This document shows, one piece after another, positions 9,703-18,797 of a DNA stretch of 64,000 nt. The DNA is taken from contig OZ345360.1 in the NCBI GenBank assembly GCA_977006965.1, forward strand, positions 2,666,001 to 2,730,000. Direction: 5' to 3'. The DNA is from Phymatolithon calcareum. Its lineage: Eukaryota > Rhodophyta > Florideophyceae > Hapalidiales. Under the pieces are notes generated by a model that was not told the origin of the DNA, did no database searches, and saw only the letters and a program-made list of their open reading frames with translations. A program made the position numbers and the translations under genes. The number at the start of each line of letters is the position of its first letter. The first letter of the stretch is position 1.

Positions 9703-11097
9703 TCACGCCGCGACATTACCCTTCCGAATCCGTTGAAATTCGATATCGAGCTTATTCGCAATACGAGAAATCACAAACTGTTCCCCGTCTTCCAAAAGCA
9801 CGACTGAACGACCCATTTTGCCCGCGCGTGCAGACCTTCCAGCCCTGTGCAGATACGCGTCTGCATCCGTGGGCAGGTCGAGATGGAACACAGTTGTAAC
9901 ATCCGGTAGATCCAATCCGCGTGCAGCGAGGTCTGTAGCGACAAGCACATGAAGATCCCCTTTTCTAAACCGGGCAAAACTCTCACGCCGCTCCACGCCA
10001 TGAATGCCTTCATCAATCGCCGCCACGTCCACGCCGAGCGCAGCCGCAAGCGCCCCGGCGATTGCACCCACGTCGCGTCCACGCGCGGCAAACACAATAC
10101 ACCGTTCCTTCGCAGCACCAGCCAACAAGGCGCGTAACGCACCGACCTTGCGACCACGAGCGCAAACCACAAAATAGTGTCTCAATTGCACGGGAACAAA
10201 GTTGTCCTGCAGTTCAACATGAACAATATCCGGTCGTGTCCAATGCTGCGCAACACACTGCCGCAAGAAGTGGCGCTGCTGCGGTACAGTGGCGCTCGCG
10301 AGAATGGTCTGCCGATCGCCTTCTCGATACCGTGAGGCAAGAACTGTCTGCAGTGCTGCCACAGAAAGCGCATCAGCTAGAATAGCATCCACCTCATCAA
10401 CAACCAGTGTGCGTACGAGGTCCAGTCGCAGCCGACCCGACCCCGACAGCTCGGCAATCCTGCGTACACTCCCAATCACAACGCGTGGCGCACCGGCGCG
10501 AAGCTGCTGTGCCTGTCGACGTGCCATATCCGGTTCGTCCAGTATGGCCAATACTGGCAATGCCTGTGGTGCTGCGGCGGCAAGCTGCCGTGCCGCGCCT
10601 GTAACCTGTGCGCATAGTTCCGGTGTGGGCACGAGAATGATTGCCTGTGTGGTATTGCGCGACAAATCGAGCGACGAGAGAAGCGGAAGCAGATATGCCA
10701 ACGTCTTGCCAGAACCGGTTTCTGCGTGCAGAACAACATCGGCTCCAATGGTGCCCTGTGCGTGTCCGAGGGAAAGCGGGAGGGAGCGACGCTGCACCGG
10801 CGTTGGGGAATGTAGGGAGAGCGATTCCAGGCGGGCTAGGAGCCATTCTGGGATGCGTCCGGTATACGTGTCGCGGAAGGTAGGCTTTGCGGGTAGTGTG
10901 AGGATTTTGCAGTCAGTGGAGACGCCGGCGTCCGCACAAGCTTGAATTGGAGCGTGCACCCTTGAGTTAGCTGGGAGCACAGTCCGGCAGCGACGTCGGG
11001 GACTTTTTGGAACGTCTCTGCGCAACGGGTGTGAAAATGAGCCTGTGGGCGAGGCGAAGCCCGGGGCGCGCATGCGCATAGGTGAATCGGCTGCCAT
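9703..11097 (-). CDS. Plastid DEAD-box RNA helicase, RH58-like
   Basis: 464 residues from the ATG at 11097; the frame also extends to an ATG at 11319. Residues 1-50 are rich in Ser/Arg/Pro, as in a chloroplast transit peptide. Helicase motifs in order: Q motif SPTPVQ (about 97-102), motif I AETGSGKT (125-132), motif II DEVD (234-237) in place of DEAD, motif III SAT (268-270), TDLAARGLDLP and motif VI HRAGRSAR. The stretch SATVPQQRHFLRQC followed by RPDIVHVELQDN closely resembles plant chloroplast RH58, which also has DEVD. An ATP-dependent RNA helicase in plastid RNA metabolism is likely. The 5' region is duplicated at 6307-6598. Confidence 0.88.
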   Translation of the reverse strand: MAADSPMRMRAPGFASPTGSFSHPLRRDVPKSPRRRCRTVLPANSRVHAPIQACADAGVSTDCKILTLPAKPTFRDTYTGRIPEWLLARLESLSLHSPTPVQRRSLPLSLGHAQGTIGADVVLHAETGSGKTLAYLLPLLSSLDLSRNTTQAIILVPTPELCAQVTGAARQLAAAAPQALPVLAILDEPDMARRQAQQLRAGAPRVVIGSVRRIAELSGSGRLRLDLVRTLVVDEVDAILADALSVAALQTVLASRYREGDRQTILASATVPQQRHFLRQCVAQHWTRPDIVHVELQDNFVPVQLRHYFVVCARGRKVGALRALLAGAAKERCIVFAARGRDVGAIAGALAAALGVDVAAIDEGIHGVERRESFARFRKGDLHVLVATDLAARGLDLPDVTTVFHLDLPTDADAYLHRAGRSARAGKMGRSVVLLEDGEQFVISRIANKLDIEFQRIRKGNVAA

Positions 11098-11178
11098 CCC
11101 TGATGCCGAAGGATTCTGGAGATCTTTTGATCGGCGCCTCAAGGGAAAAAGGTACACGTGTATTGTGTTCCATTGGTG
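10920..11178 (-). repeat. Helicase 5' region, duplicated at 6307-6598
   Basis: The segment spans the transit-peptide codons and upstream sequence of the helicase gene. It aligns over about 260 bases with the segment upstream of the TenA-like gene. In both places a plus-strand gene lies just to the right (Mog1 here, TenA-like there), so the duplicated piece may include a bidirectional promoter (inference). Confidence 0.65.
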
Positions 11179-11455
11179 ACAGGATGCGAAAGTACATCTG
11201 TATAAAATTTGTATACAATTGTATCGTGTTCTTCCATCAAGGTTAAGACGGCAGGCAGGCAGGTGCGTTGTTACCGTCACAGCGCACGCAGTGCGAATTT
11301 TATTTCCATAAGAGGGCATCACCAGGCTTCACATTCCCGAACTGATTTTACCAACTGAACTGATCCCACCTGCAACGAAGCTGGAGGCCAAGGACGCGAA
11401 AAATCAAAACAAACCACGAGACACTTTGCCTGCAGTATCTTAATCACCGCCAACA

Positions 11456-12133
11456 ATGGCTCGCGATGGAACTATCCCAGCCCCACCTGCTCCAGTCGCA
11501 GGGCAAGAGGCGTCACCCCTGCCAAGCTCAGTACGCACACTTTTCGGAGGCGCTATCACCTGCATAGTCCCCAACTCGTTCTCGGATGTCTCCCAAATCC
11601 GGCAGGTGCCGGACAACCAGGAGGTCTTTGCCGATCCGTCTACAGACTCTTCTTTAATCATCGAGGTGCTGGAGTCGTCAGCACCCGCCGCGGCCGATCC
11701 ACGCGGCGCGGCTGCCTGGCACTGGGACCTGCTCGCCGAGGACTCCGGCGCGACATCCCAAACCCTTGCATGGGCAGGGCCACTTGACGGCCCCACGGCC
11801 GCCGCGCACGCGCCCAAACTCAGTACTTCTGGCGGCAAACTCTCGCTTGCCGCCGGGCTGCAATCCATCCCAAAGTTTCGGGATGCAGCCGCGCTTGCAA
11901 ACTCCGTTCGCATCCACCTGGCCTGCTTGGAGTTACCGCACGTCTCCACGCATCTAGTTATTTCCACAGCCGCTCCGCAGATCCTGCATCCTGCGGGAAG
12001 CAGCGCACGCGCCGGGGCAGTGGCCGCCGTGACGCCAACTGCACCCGAGCGCCAGGCCGCGGCACCGTTTTACGCGGCGTTACATTCGTTCACTGTGGTG
12101 GACTGGTCATTATTCGGACCGTCAAAGCAGTAA
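11456..12133 (+). CDS. Ran guanine nucleotide release factor Mog1
   Basis: 225 residues. After a Pro/Ala-rich start, residues 29-58 carry the family signature: LFGGAITCIVPNSF, then DVSQIRQVPDNQEVF. It continues FADPSTDSSLIIEVLE, as in Mog1/RANGRF proteins. Mog1 binds Ran and promotes GTP release, supporting nuclear transport. The middle (about 75-130) is an Ala/Pro-rich insertion. The C-terminus (FYAALHSFTVVDWSLF) matches the last strand of the fold. The last 64 bases of the coding region overlap the end of the convergent MoaC gene. Confidence 0.93.
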   Translation: MARDGTIPAPPAPVAGQEASPLPSSVRTLFGGAITCIVPNSFSDVSQIRQVPDNQEVFADPSTDSSLIIEVLESSAPAAADPRGAAAWHWDLLAEDSGATSQTLAWAGPLDGPTAAAHAPKLSTSGGKLSLAAGLQSIPKFRDAAALANSVRIHLACLELPHVSTHLVISTAAPQILHPAGSSARAGAVAAVTPTAPERQAAAPFYAALHSFTVVDWSLFGPSKQ

Positions 12134-12711
12134 TCGCCTGACTGGCCGCCGGATTTGTGTAGTAGGCGAATTTCGCGAATTAGGATAGCTTTACTTGCGG
12201 CCTTGCACATGTCGTACACAGTTAGAGCGGCCACGGATGCAGCGGTCAGCGCCTCCATTTCAACCCCAGTTTGCGCTGTCGGCGGCGTGCGTGCCGTTGC
12301 GCGGATCTCAACTGAATATGCGGGAGCGTCGAGAGATAGCGATATGGATACACTTGAGAGCGGAACGGAGTGGCAGAGAGGGATCAGTGCTGGCGTTTGT
12401 TTTGCAGCTAAAATACCGGCCGTCTGAGCGAGGCTGAAGACGTCGCCCTTTGCAGTGCGCAGTGCATCGCCTTTCGGCGTCGTTAAAGCGGTGAACGCGG
12501 ATGGTCCTAAGACAACTTGCGCTGATGCGGTTGCGGTGCGGAGAGAGCCGGGTTTGGCACCCACGTCTACCATTTTCGCGCGCCCAGTCTCATCGACGTG
12601 CGACAAGTGCGGATTCGGCCATTCTGCGGAGCTGCTGCTGCGATGTAATGTGCACGTCCGACGCGCAATGGTCAGGCAGCGAATAGTACTTAACGCCGAC
12701 GAGCGCAACAT
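12070..12711 (-). CDS. Cyclic pyranopterin monophosphate synthase (MoaC/CNX3)
   Basis: 213 residues. The N-terminal 30 residues (LRSSALSTIRCLTIARR) look like a mitochondrial presequence. The MoaC core runs from LSHVDETGRAKMVDVG through PLCHSVPLSSV (111-121) and GVEMEALTAASVAALTVYDMCKA (149-171) to HKSGG (185-189), all hallmark blocks. MoaC converts 3',8-cyclo-7,8-dihydro-GTP to cyclic pyranopterin monophosphate in molybdenum cofactor synthesis, a mitochondrial step in plants. The core normally ends soon after KSGGxSG; here 21 further residues are encoded, exactly within the overlap with the Mog1 coding region. Confidence 0.94.
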   Translation of the reverse strand: MLRSSALSTIRCLTIARRTCTLHRSSSSAEWPNPHLSHVDETGRAKMVDVGAKPGSLRTATASAQVVLGPSAFTALTTPKGDALRTAKGDVFSLAQTAGILAAKQTPALIPLCHSVPLSSVSISLSLDAPAYSVEIRATARTPPTAQTGVEMEALTAASVAALTVYDMCKAASKAILIREIRLLHKSGGQSGDYCFDGPNNDQSTTVNECNAA

Positions 12712-12935
12712 TGCTTCCTACTATGCCAATGTAAAATCGAGAGGTCTAGTGTTCGACGCTCCCCATCGATGAGTACTGCGCGCAAAACTGTATCGCACTG
12801 TATGATGCATGGCTTATGATGCCCTCGTGCCCAAGAGAGACTGCGCAATCCGATGCTTGCAAGCCTCCATTGCGCTTCTTGTACTGTACACTCATGCCAC
12901 TGTACTAATGCTTATTTGTTTGCCGCCTCCTTTAT

Positions 12936-13565
12936 CTATATTCGGGGAGGTTTGACTTTTATGACGTGGATTTCGAAGACTAACGGCTCTTTCCGATGCG
13001 CAGCGAGTGATCGTTGGGCGCCCCAATCGGGCGGAATTGGACCAGGTTTTCCTCTTTGGATGCCAGAGACATAGCCTACTTCCGGCTGCGCGATGAATTG
13101 GCGTCGACCCCCAGCCCGCATTCCGAGTACCGCAGTTTCAAATGCGGAAATCACAGCTCCAGTCCCAGCGGTATAAGTCAACTCCTCAAAACGTCCGAAG
13201 CCATAGCTGGCGTCAATGAAGTATCCATTTGCGCGGCGTAATACCCACCGCACAGACACTTCGCTCCCTGCTTCTACCGCCGGTCCAGAACCCGCCGACA
13301 CATCCTCCGCCCGTATTCCGTTTCCAAGGTCTACCGACGGGGAGGGGACGACGCCCTTCACGTCAGCGCCCCGTCCATCTTTTGCATCAGCAGCACGAAT
13401 GTCAAGTAGGACGCTCGTCAGCGCTGCCGCTGTGCTCACATTGAAAGCCCGACGGGAGACACCCTGACGCTTGCACGTGCTAGAGGAGTGGGCACAAGAT
13501 GCCTGAGCTGCGCGGAATGCTACCAGTTGACCTCCATGTGCAGCGCAAAGTACGAAGGCATTCAT
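12936..13565 (-). CDS. Thylakoid-lumen FKBP-type peptidyl-prolyl isomerase
   Basis: 209 residues with a bipartite targeting region. A Ser/Ala-rich plastid transit part (1-35) is followed by a twin-arginine signal, SRRAF at 37-41, a hydrophobic stretch and a cleavage-like AADA near 58-61. The FKBP domain runs from about 94 to 205: VSVRWVLRRANGYFIDASYG, then VISAFETAVLGMRAGGRRQFI, then FEIHVIKVKP. The insert GKPGPIPPDW is typical of lumenal plant FKBPs. It would fold proteins in the thylakoid lumen after Tat import. The active-site aromatic set is only partly conserved, so isomerase activity may be weak. Confidence 0.9.
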   Translation of the reverse strand: MNAFVLCAAHGGQLVAFRAAQASCAHSSSTCKRQGVSRRAFNVSTAAALTSVLLDIRAADAKDGRGADVKGVVPSPSVDLGNGIRAEDVSAGSGPAVEAGSEVSVRWVLRRANGYFIDASYGFGRFEELTYTAGTGAVISAFETAVLGMRAGGRRQFIAQPEVGYVSGIQRGKPGPIPPDWGAQRSLAAHRKEPLVFEIHVIKVKPPRI

Positions 13566-13777
13566 GTCGCAGAAGGCCTTTACGTTTATCTGGTAGACAT
13601 GTCAAGAGTTATTGAGCACCACTCGAGTAGGGAGATACTGCTTACAGCTTACAGTTCAAATGTGAATTTAGCATTGATTTCCGATCTCGTCCACATCCAA
13701 ATATCTTACTAAATCTCACCGCAGTGCCGAACATTGTGGCCGTCGACCACACTCTAGCTCTATTGCGCGTCTTTGCT

Positions 13778-15475
13778 ATGCGCGCGACGTTCGCACCGCC
13801 CGCGCCCGCAGCGCTTCGGTCCGGCTTTGCGCCGGGTGTTGTACGCCGTCGCCCGTCGTCGCGAGTGGTATTTCCGCGAATACGATGCAGTGCGTTGGAG
13901 CAACCCGACACCGCTCCGGACACCGCCGAGCTGAGCCCGGCGGAGGGATCAATGGGCGACCCCACGGCCGATGCCATGTTAGCAGCTGCTCTCGATCGAG
14001 ATTGGCATGTGCTTGAAAGCTTTGGTGGTCCACTCGCCACTTCTCTCTCACAGCCGGAGGTACTCGAAGGGGAACAAGAAATCATTGTTGAAACTGCAGA
14101 CGCTGCAGCGCCTGTTGAGTCCCACACCGAGGCGCCCACCGTGGAGGAAAAATCTGAGGACGTAGAGAAGCTGGACGACAACCTGATTGAGAAGGAGGAC
14201 GCAAAAAGCGAAACAGATGCCGCACATCAGCCGCACGAAGGCGCGGAGAGTGGCGATATCGTCACTGCAATCTCCGATGCGCGCGGGAAAAAACGGACTG
14301 AGAAGAGCAGTAAAACTGGGAAGGCAACTAAGGGCGGCAAGAAGGGAAAGGCGACGACAGCTAAAAGAAAAACGGCAGCGCAAAGAAAGGCTGAGGCGCA
14401 AGCGGAATCCGACATGTTGGCAGCTGCAGCATTATGGGACCGTGACCCGAAATGGTTTTTCTTACAAACAAAACCTGGCTGCGAACAGAGCTGCGCGATA
14501 TCCTTGCGAAACTTGGGTGCGTGCATGCCGCATCTGCAAATCAAGGAGGTGGTGGTACCGGCGATGAAAATCATGAAGTTGACTAAGGGAGGCAAATCGG
14601 TGAAGAAGGAGGAACGAATTTATCCCAGTTACATTCTTATACATATGGTTATGGATCATGGAAGTTACAGCGAAGTGCAGGCAGTGCCGAATGTTCAATT
14701 CTTCATGGGAGATCCGAATCGAGATAAGAAGAAGGATCAGCCATTCATGCCACCACTGCCGGTCTCCGAGTCCGAATTGCGAAATGTGTTCCATCGAATG
14801 CGAACGGCGGAGGAGGCGCGTCCAGAGACTAAGACGACACTTCGCCCGGGTGATTCAGTGCGCATTCTCGATGGACGATATGATGGGCGATACGCGACCA
14901 TCATCGCAGTTAAGCCGGACCTTAACACCGTCACGACAAGACTGCGTGCATTTGCGCGTAATGTTGAAATTGAACTCTCCATCGCAGAGGTCATCAAGGA
15001 AGAACGGCCTGCAGATTTAGATGACCAGGACGACTCTGACGAATCTATGTTGCGGGGGATGAACACGAAGAGCACTCTTGAGCCATCGAAAAATGGAGCG
15101 CTCGAGACGGATAGCAGACCAAAATTGGAGCAGCAAAGCCCTGGAAAAGGAGCATCGAAGGTTTCCACCGTGCTCGACGCAATCGACGAACCGTTGTCAG
15201 CGCCTGTAGTTGGCGAGTTTGGGGAGTTCGATGATCTTCTCGGCGATGACCTTCCCAGTTTCCCAACAACGTTTGGGACAGCACCTGCCCCTAGTGGGAC
15301 GAACAGGTCTGATCGAAAAGATCCAGTGCAGGACCTGCTCGACATGTTTGGTGATGAACCAGACGATGCGTTGGGGGGAATGGAACAAAATGCATCCGAG
15401 ACGGATGCCGGGTTTGAAGAAGCTGAGGTTGTTACGGAAAACCAAGGTGCAGACGTTGCCGATGAATGGCGCTAG
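13778..15475 (+). CDS. Plastid-targeted NusG-like factor (NGN + KOW)
   Basis: 565 residues from the ATG at 13778. Residues 1-45 form a transit-type leader (Ala/Arg/Pro/Ser, no acids). Residues about 50-220 are acidic then Lys-rich low complexity (KTGKATKGGKKGKATTAKRK). A NusG N-terminal domain starts at residue 225: KWFFLQTKPGCEQ, and ERIYPSYILIHMVMD follows. The KOW motif is near 356 (RPGDSVRILDGRYDGRYATI). The tail to the end is acidic. NusG couples RNA polymerase to pausing control and translation; here the enzyme would be the plastid-encoded bacterial-type polymerase (inference). The long acidic and basic arms are not found in bacterial NusG. Confidence 0.82.
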   Translation: MRATFAPPAPAALRSGFAPGVVRRRPSSRVVFPRIRCSALEQPDTAPDTAELSPAEGSMGDPTADAMLAAALDRDWHVLESFGGPLATSLSQPEVLEGEQEIIVETADAAAPVESHTEAPTVEEKSEDVEKLDDNLIEKEDAKSETDAAHQPHEGAESGDIVTAISDARGKKRTEKSSKTGKATKGGKKGKATTAKRKTAAQRKAEAQAESDMLAAAALWDRDPKWFFLQTKPGCEQSCAISLRNLGACMPHLQIKEVVVPAMKIMKLTKGGKSVKKEERIYPSYILIHMVMDHGSYSEVQAVPNVQFFMGDPNRDKKKDQPFMPPLPVSESELRNVFHRMRTAEEARPETKTTLRPGDSVRILDGRYDGRYATIIAVKPDLNTVTTRLRAFARNVEIELSIAEVIKEERPADLDDQDDSDESMLRGMNTKSTLEPSKNGALETDSRPKLEQQSPGKGASKVSTVLDAIDEPLSAPVVGEFGEFDDLLGDDLPSFPTTFGTAPAPSGTNRSDRKDPVQDLLDMFGDEPDDALGGMEQNASETDAGFEEAEVVTENQGADVADEWR

Positions 15476-15613
15476 GATATATTGTACAATACTGGTCTGT
15501 GTGTGTGATGCTGTTGTATACCTAAGCAAAGAGGTCATTCAATATACTGCCACTGTCAAAGATCGACGTTCATTAAACTAAAGCATCCATTATATTTTCT
15601 TACAGATTCCGCT

Positions 15614-16440
15614 TCAAAACCGTTTTGTGCAACGTCGAAAGCAGCGAAAAAGGTCTTGGGAATGACGAACCAGCAACTTTGGTGGAAATTCCGGAAGGAA
15701 AAATATCCTTTGCTCTAAGGATGGTAAAAGCTGCATCGATGCGTTTAATGGGCAGTCGTAATGACATTGAGGTTGTGGAACCTCCTTGAGCAACTCATGA
15801 TGACTGCGTTGAACATGAAAGGCATAGGGGTACGGAACCATCACAGCCCGTCCAAAAAGCATGGCGGAGATGAATCTCAGAGAAGTGTCTTCTGATAAAT
15901 TAAGCAATCCCGCTTGCGAGAGAGGAATGACTACCATTTCAAACCACCGATCCTGGCTAAATTTACGGATCTTTTGACCGTCGCAGAGCAGCTCAAAATG
16001 TCCCGTAGGCATGAGGGAGTAATTCTTCATCAACTTTTTGCCCACTGTAGCCATCTAGGTTCAACTAACGGTCTTACAGGATAATCGGCCATTGTGCAAA
16101 ACGTGCTTTTCTGGCGGAATGGAGAAATTTTACCCCATAATGCAACGCTGTATGGACCACCTAGCTTTTCGACGACGAGGAAGCTCTTAAAGGGTAGATG
16201 AGCAGTGCTGAGAGAAAGCAATGGAGAAACTTGGAGTTCTGAACAGTGAAAGGTACTCGAATGATCGACGTAATGTACGCCATTGCCGCCTATTTCGAAG
16301 AGGTTTGCTTTTAACTGGACCTACCGGAAGAGTCGTAGATGAGAACCAGGGTGTTACCGAAAATTCCTGCAACTTCAAACTCTTCTGCAGGTCGCTTCGG
16401 GCTTGGCAAATACTTGCTGTCGAAGTGGAATTGGACGTGT
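15614..16440 (-). pseudogene. Broken LURP-one/tubby-like gene
   Basis: The minus strand reads like one protein spread over three frames. Blocks in order: FEVAGIFGNTLVLIYDSSGR (around 16330-16380), ANLFEIGGNG then PYSVALWGKISPFRQKSTF (about 16080-16320), then MATVGKKLMKNYSLMPTG and HFELLCDGQKIRKF (16054 downwards). The pattern of short beta-strands with polar turns resembles LURP-one-related proteins (tubby C-terminal fold, membrane association). The junctions are a 2-nt offset near 16321 and one near 16060; the latter could be read as a 23-base GT-AG gap, too short for a normal intron. A stop precedes the first block. Family assignment is tentative. Confidence 0.35.
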
Positions 16441-16789
16441 CACCCATTATTTCATCTGATGGCTCCTCTAAATACTATTGTGTGGCTTCGAAATGCCGTA
16501 TTCAGTGAGGTCTAGTGCTGGCAGCTTAATTTGAATCACGTCGGTTTTTTATAGTAGATTGGAAATGGCGAACGAGTCGCTTTTGTATCATTACAAATCC
16601 TAGATTCGTGACACTCGAATACATGAATACGGGTCAAGTTGCTTAAACTATCGCACAGGTCCGAAAGACGTGCTTCGTGAAGCCTGCATGGCGCTTCCAA
16701 TTTGACAGGTCGCATACATCTGGGCATGCGCGAAGATCTCGCGATAAACGACGACCTCTAATCGTCACATGGAAGACCAATTTGCCCTT

Positions 16790-17335
16790 CTAGTGAGCAC
16801 ACTCCTGCGGTACAACCAAGCGCAAGTATATGGTGCTGTGTTCGCTGGCGCCATTCGCCCATACATACTCAGCACCGTACGCGTACGGAAAGTGCTTGGC
16901 CGATCCTGGATGGTGAGGGGAGATATTTGAAGGTCCCGGATACGGCCATTCCGCTGCATAGTGATTGTAGGATGACTGCGTCCAGGTAGACGGAATGTCA
17001 GAAGAGGCCTTGATTGCTTTCCACGGTCCTTCGCCAACCTTTGTCTGACAAAACTGCCCATTTCCGATATTGAGGTTGGCGATGACACCATATTTGGAGC
17101 CAACATCCTTCACATTGATTGCGACGATATCGCCGGGCTTGACATCGAATTCGATCTTGCTGAAATGCGACCAACTGTACAGACTGGCTATTTTCGCCCC
17201 GTTCAGGAAGAGATCAGCGAAATTATCTGCAGCGAAGACAAGAGTCGCCGGCGTATAGGCGGATGGAGAATATGCGCGCACATAGAGCGTGACGGCTAAG
17301 AGAGTAAGTATGAACGTGAGGGACTTGATCGTCAT
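16790..17335 (-). CDS. Secreted jelly-roll (galactose-binding-like) protein
   Basis: 181 residues. Residues 1-21 are a clear signal peptide (MTIKSLTFILTLLAVTLYVR). The mature part reads FAADNFADLFLNGAKIASL, then FDVKPGDIVAINVKDVGSKYG and IANLNIGNG, and later several Trp residues. The N-G followed by a PGD-V-AI-V pattern is that of galactose-binding-like beta-sandwiches found next to glycosidases. I cannot name a catalytic domain. A cell-wall or extracellular carbohydrate-binding role is plausible for a red alga (inference). Confidence 0.7.
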   Translation of the reverse strand: MTIKSLTFILTLLAVTLYVRAYSPSAYTPATLVFAADNFADLFLNGAKIASLYSWSHFSKIEFDVKPGDIVAINVKDVGSKYGVIANLNIGNGQFCQTKVGEGPWKAIKASSDIPSTWTQSSYNHYAAEWPYPGPSNISPHHPGSAKHFPYAYGAEYVWANGASEHSTIYLRLVVPQECAH

Positions 17336-18179
17336 TTCGGATCCAAATTCGTGTTAAGACTCCTTCCTTGGAACTTTGGTTCTTGTGCTGGTGAGGGGAG
17401 CAGAGGAGGATATCAAAGTGACTTATGTACTGAATCGAGTGTTGGATCTTTCTCGGCGTCATTTGGAAGGTATGAGATCAAGGGGAAACGCAGAATTTAT
17501 TTTAAGCTGAGGAACATGTAGGCGCGGCCACGAAATTGCACATCGCGAGCGGGAGCTATCGGACTCTTGCATGTCGTCGCATCACTGTTCGAAGCTGAAA
17601 GACAAGCACAAAGCGAGGGATCTAAATGATTCCCCACAGTCGCGGTTGAATTTCCAGAACAGTCTTCATTAGTCCAAGGCGTCCCGAATTAAATTGGGTG
17701 AATTGCATTATTAAATTCAGTTCACCAATTGTCATTCGGGATGTAGTGGATGGATAGGACTTCTTGGTAGTATCAACTGCCCTGCTCAAATCGAGGCTAT
17801 GCATCCTAATTCCCGCAGCACATGTCGTGTTGCACCCTCTGTTTTTGCGCCGCTACCCGGCTCTGGTTCGACGAAGCACGAACCTGTCATCATCAGTTGA
17901 AATGCATTTTAATCGAGATTCGCGAGGCGAATTTGTTTTTGCCAACGTCGATACGATGGCGACGAATAAAGTTGAGGTGATTTTCGACGCCGACACTAAT
18001 GCATTTCTTTATAGTCAACCGTCTTATCAAGACCAGATCCGCGCCACAACTTATCCACTAGCCTGTTCAACGTGAACTTTTGGGTGCTGTTAAAGTTTAC
18101 TAGCTCTGCACGTGATTGAAACGTCGTTGAAACAGGAGCAACAAGGCAAAATGCGACAAGCGTTCCACGTCCATTTCAC
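17336..18179. other. Spacer, no gene seen
   Basis: No convincing gene. An imperfect inverted repeat with arms of about 20 bases (CCCGAAT at one end, ATTCGGG at the other) lies at about 17684-17741. Confidence 0.4.
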
Positions 18180-18191
18180 AACTTCCCACGG

Positions 18192-18669
18192 TCCACCTGT
18201 GGTACAGTGGTAAAACTGCCTCCGCGCACCTGTGACATGTTTCGGTATGACACAGGAAGGAATGTAGTTCGATCCGTCCGATGTGGGTTTTTGCAGCTAG
18301 GGCCACGATATACAAGATTGCGGAAGAAGCATATATGAATGTTATAGTATGCTACAAGGCTGTAGCAACTGAAACGCATCTCCCTTACAGTCTAAAGAGT
18401 GTTACTGAGAGCGTTTAATAAATACTACTAAAAAAAAAAAAAAACAGGAAGGAATGTGAGGTCACCGGTTCGAGTCCTGTCACAAGCAAGAATTGAATTA
18501 CGTTCCGCGAAGAGCACACGGATTTCGCCGTGTAGTGGTGTACCGCAATACTCACGAGAAGCAGTTGCGCGAATACCCAGAATGGATCCAGCTCGTGAAC
18601 ATCTTAGAGGGCCCCTAGATGTGAGGTACATTAGTGTAACTCGAATATCACGCGATAAATAAACAAACA
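18192..18669 (+). mobile_element. tRNA-derived SINE, interrupted by a second retroposon
   Basis: The element starts just after AACTTCCCACGG (18180-18191) and ends just before AACTTCCGACGG (18670-18681), a 12-bp target duplication with one mismatch. Near its start is an RNA polymerase III box A (TGGTACAGTGG, 18199-18209). A perfect box B (GGTTCGAGTCC) lies at about 18467-18477. The 3' tail is an AAAC-type repeat (AAATAAACAAACAAAC). Removing the nested insertion leaves about 286 bp with A and B boxes in the order expected of a tRNA-headed SINE. The head does not fold into a full tRNA: its acceptor halves do not pair. Confidence 0.75.
18266..18443 (+). mobile_element. 178-bp poly(A) retroposon nested in the SINE
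   Basis: It is flanked by an exact 14-bp duplication, ACAGGAAGGAATGT, at 18252-18265 and 18444-18457. The 3' end has an AATAAA-like signal (TTTAATAAATACTACT) and a run of about 14 A. Poly(A) plus a long target duplication indicates target-primed reverse transcription. The source element is not identifiable; a GTTCGATCC string near its 5' end could be a box B. Confidence 0.85.
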
Positions 18670-18797
18670 AACTTCCGACGGACCCACCAACGCCAAGGTC
18701 TTCAAAACAAAAAGTGGGTCCTGCGCCATCATGGCCACCAGAGTTTTGCTCAATCCCCCACAGGTCACCACATCCTGAAAAAATGGGAGCTGCACAG

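Noticed and set aside
13642-14181. Long minus-strand frame opposite the NusG-like gene
   Set aside because: Ser-rich reading typical of the antisense of Ala/Glu-rich coding DNA; the sense strand has a clear gene.
16030-16070. Real 23-base intron in the LURP-like gene
   Set aside because: Too short for known spliceosomal introns in algae; kept only as a testable remark, with decay as the default explanation.
18199-18477. Possible tRNA gene because of A- and B-box sequences
   Set aside because: The acceptor halves do not pair, the B-box arm has a mismatch and the boxes are separated by a 178-bp insertion. A tRNA-derived SINE explains all signals.
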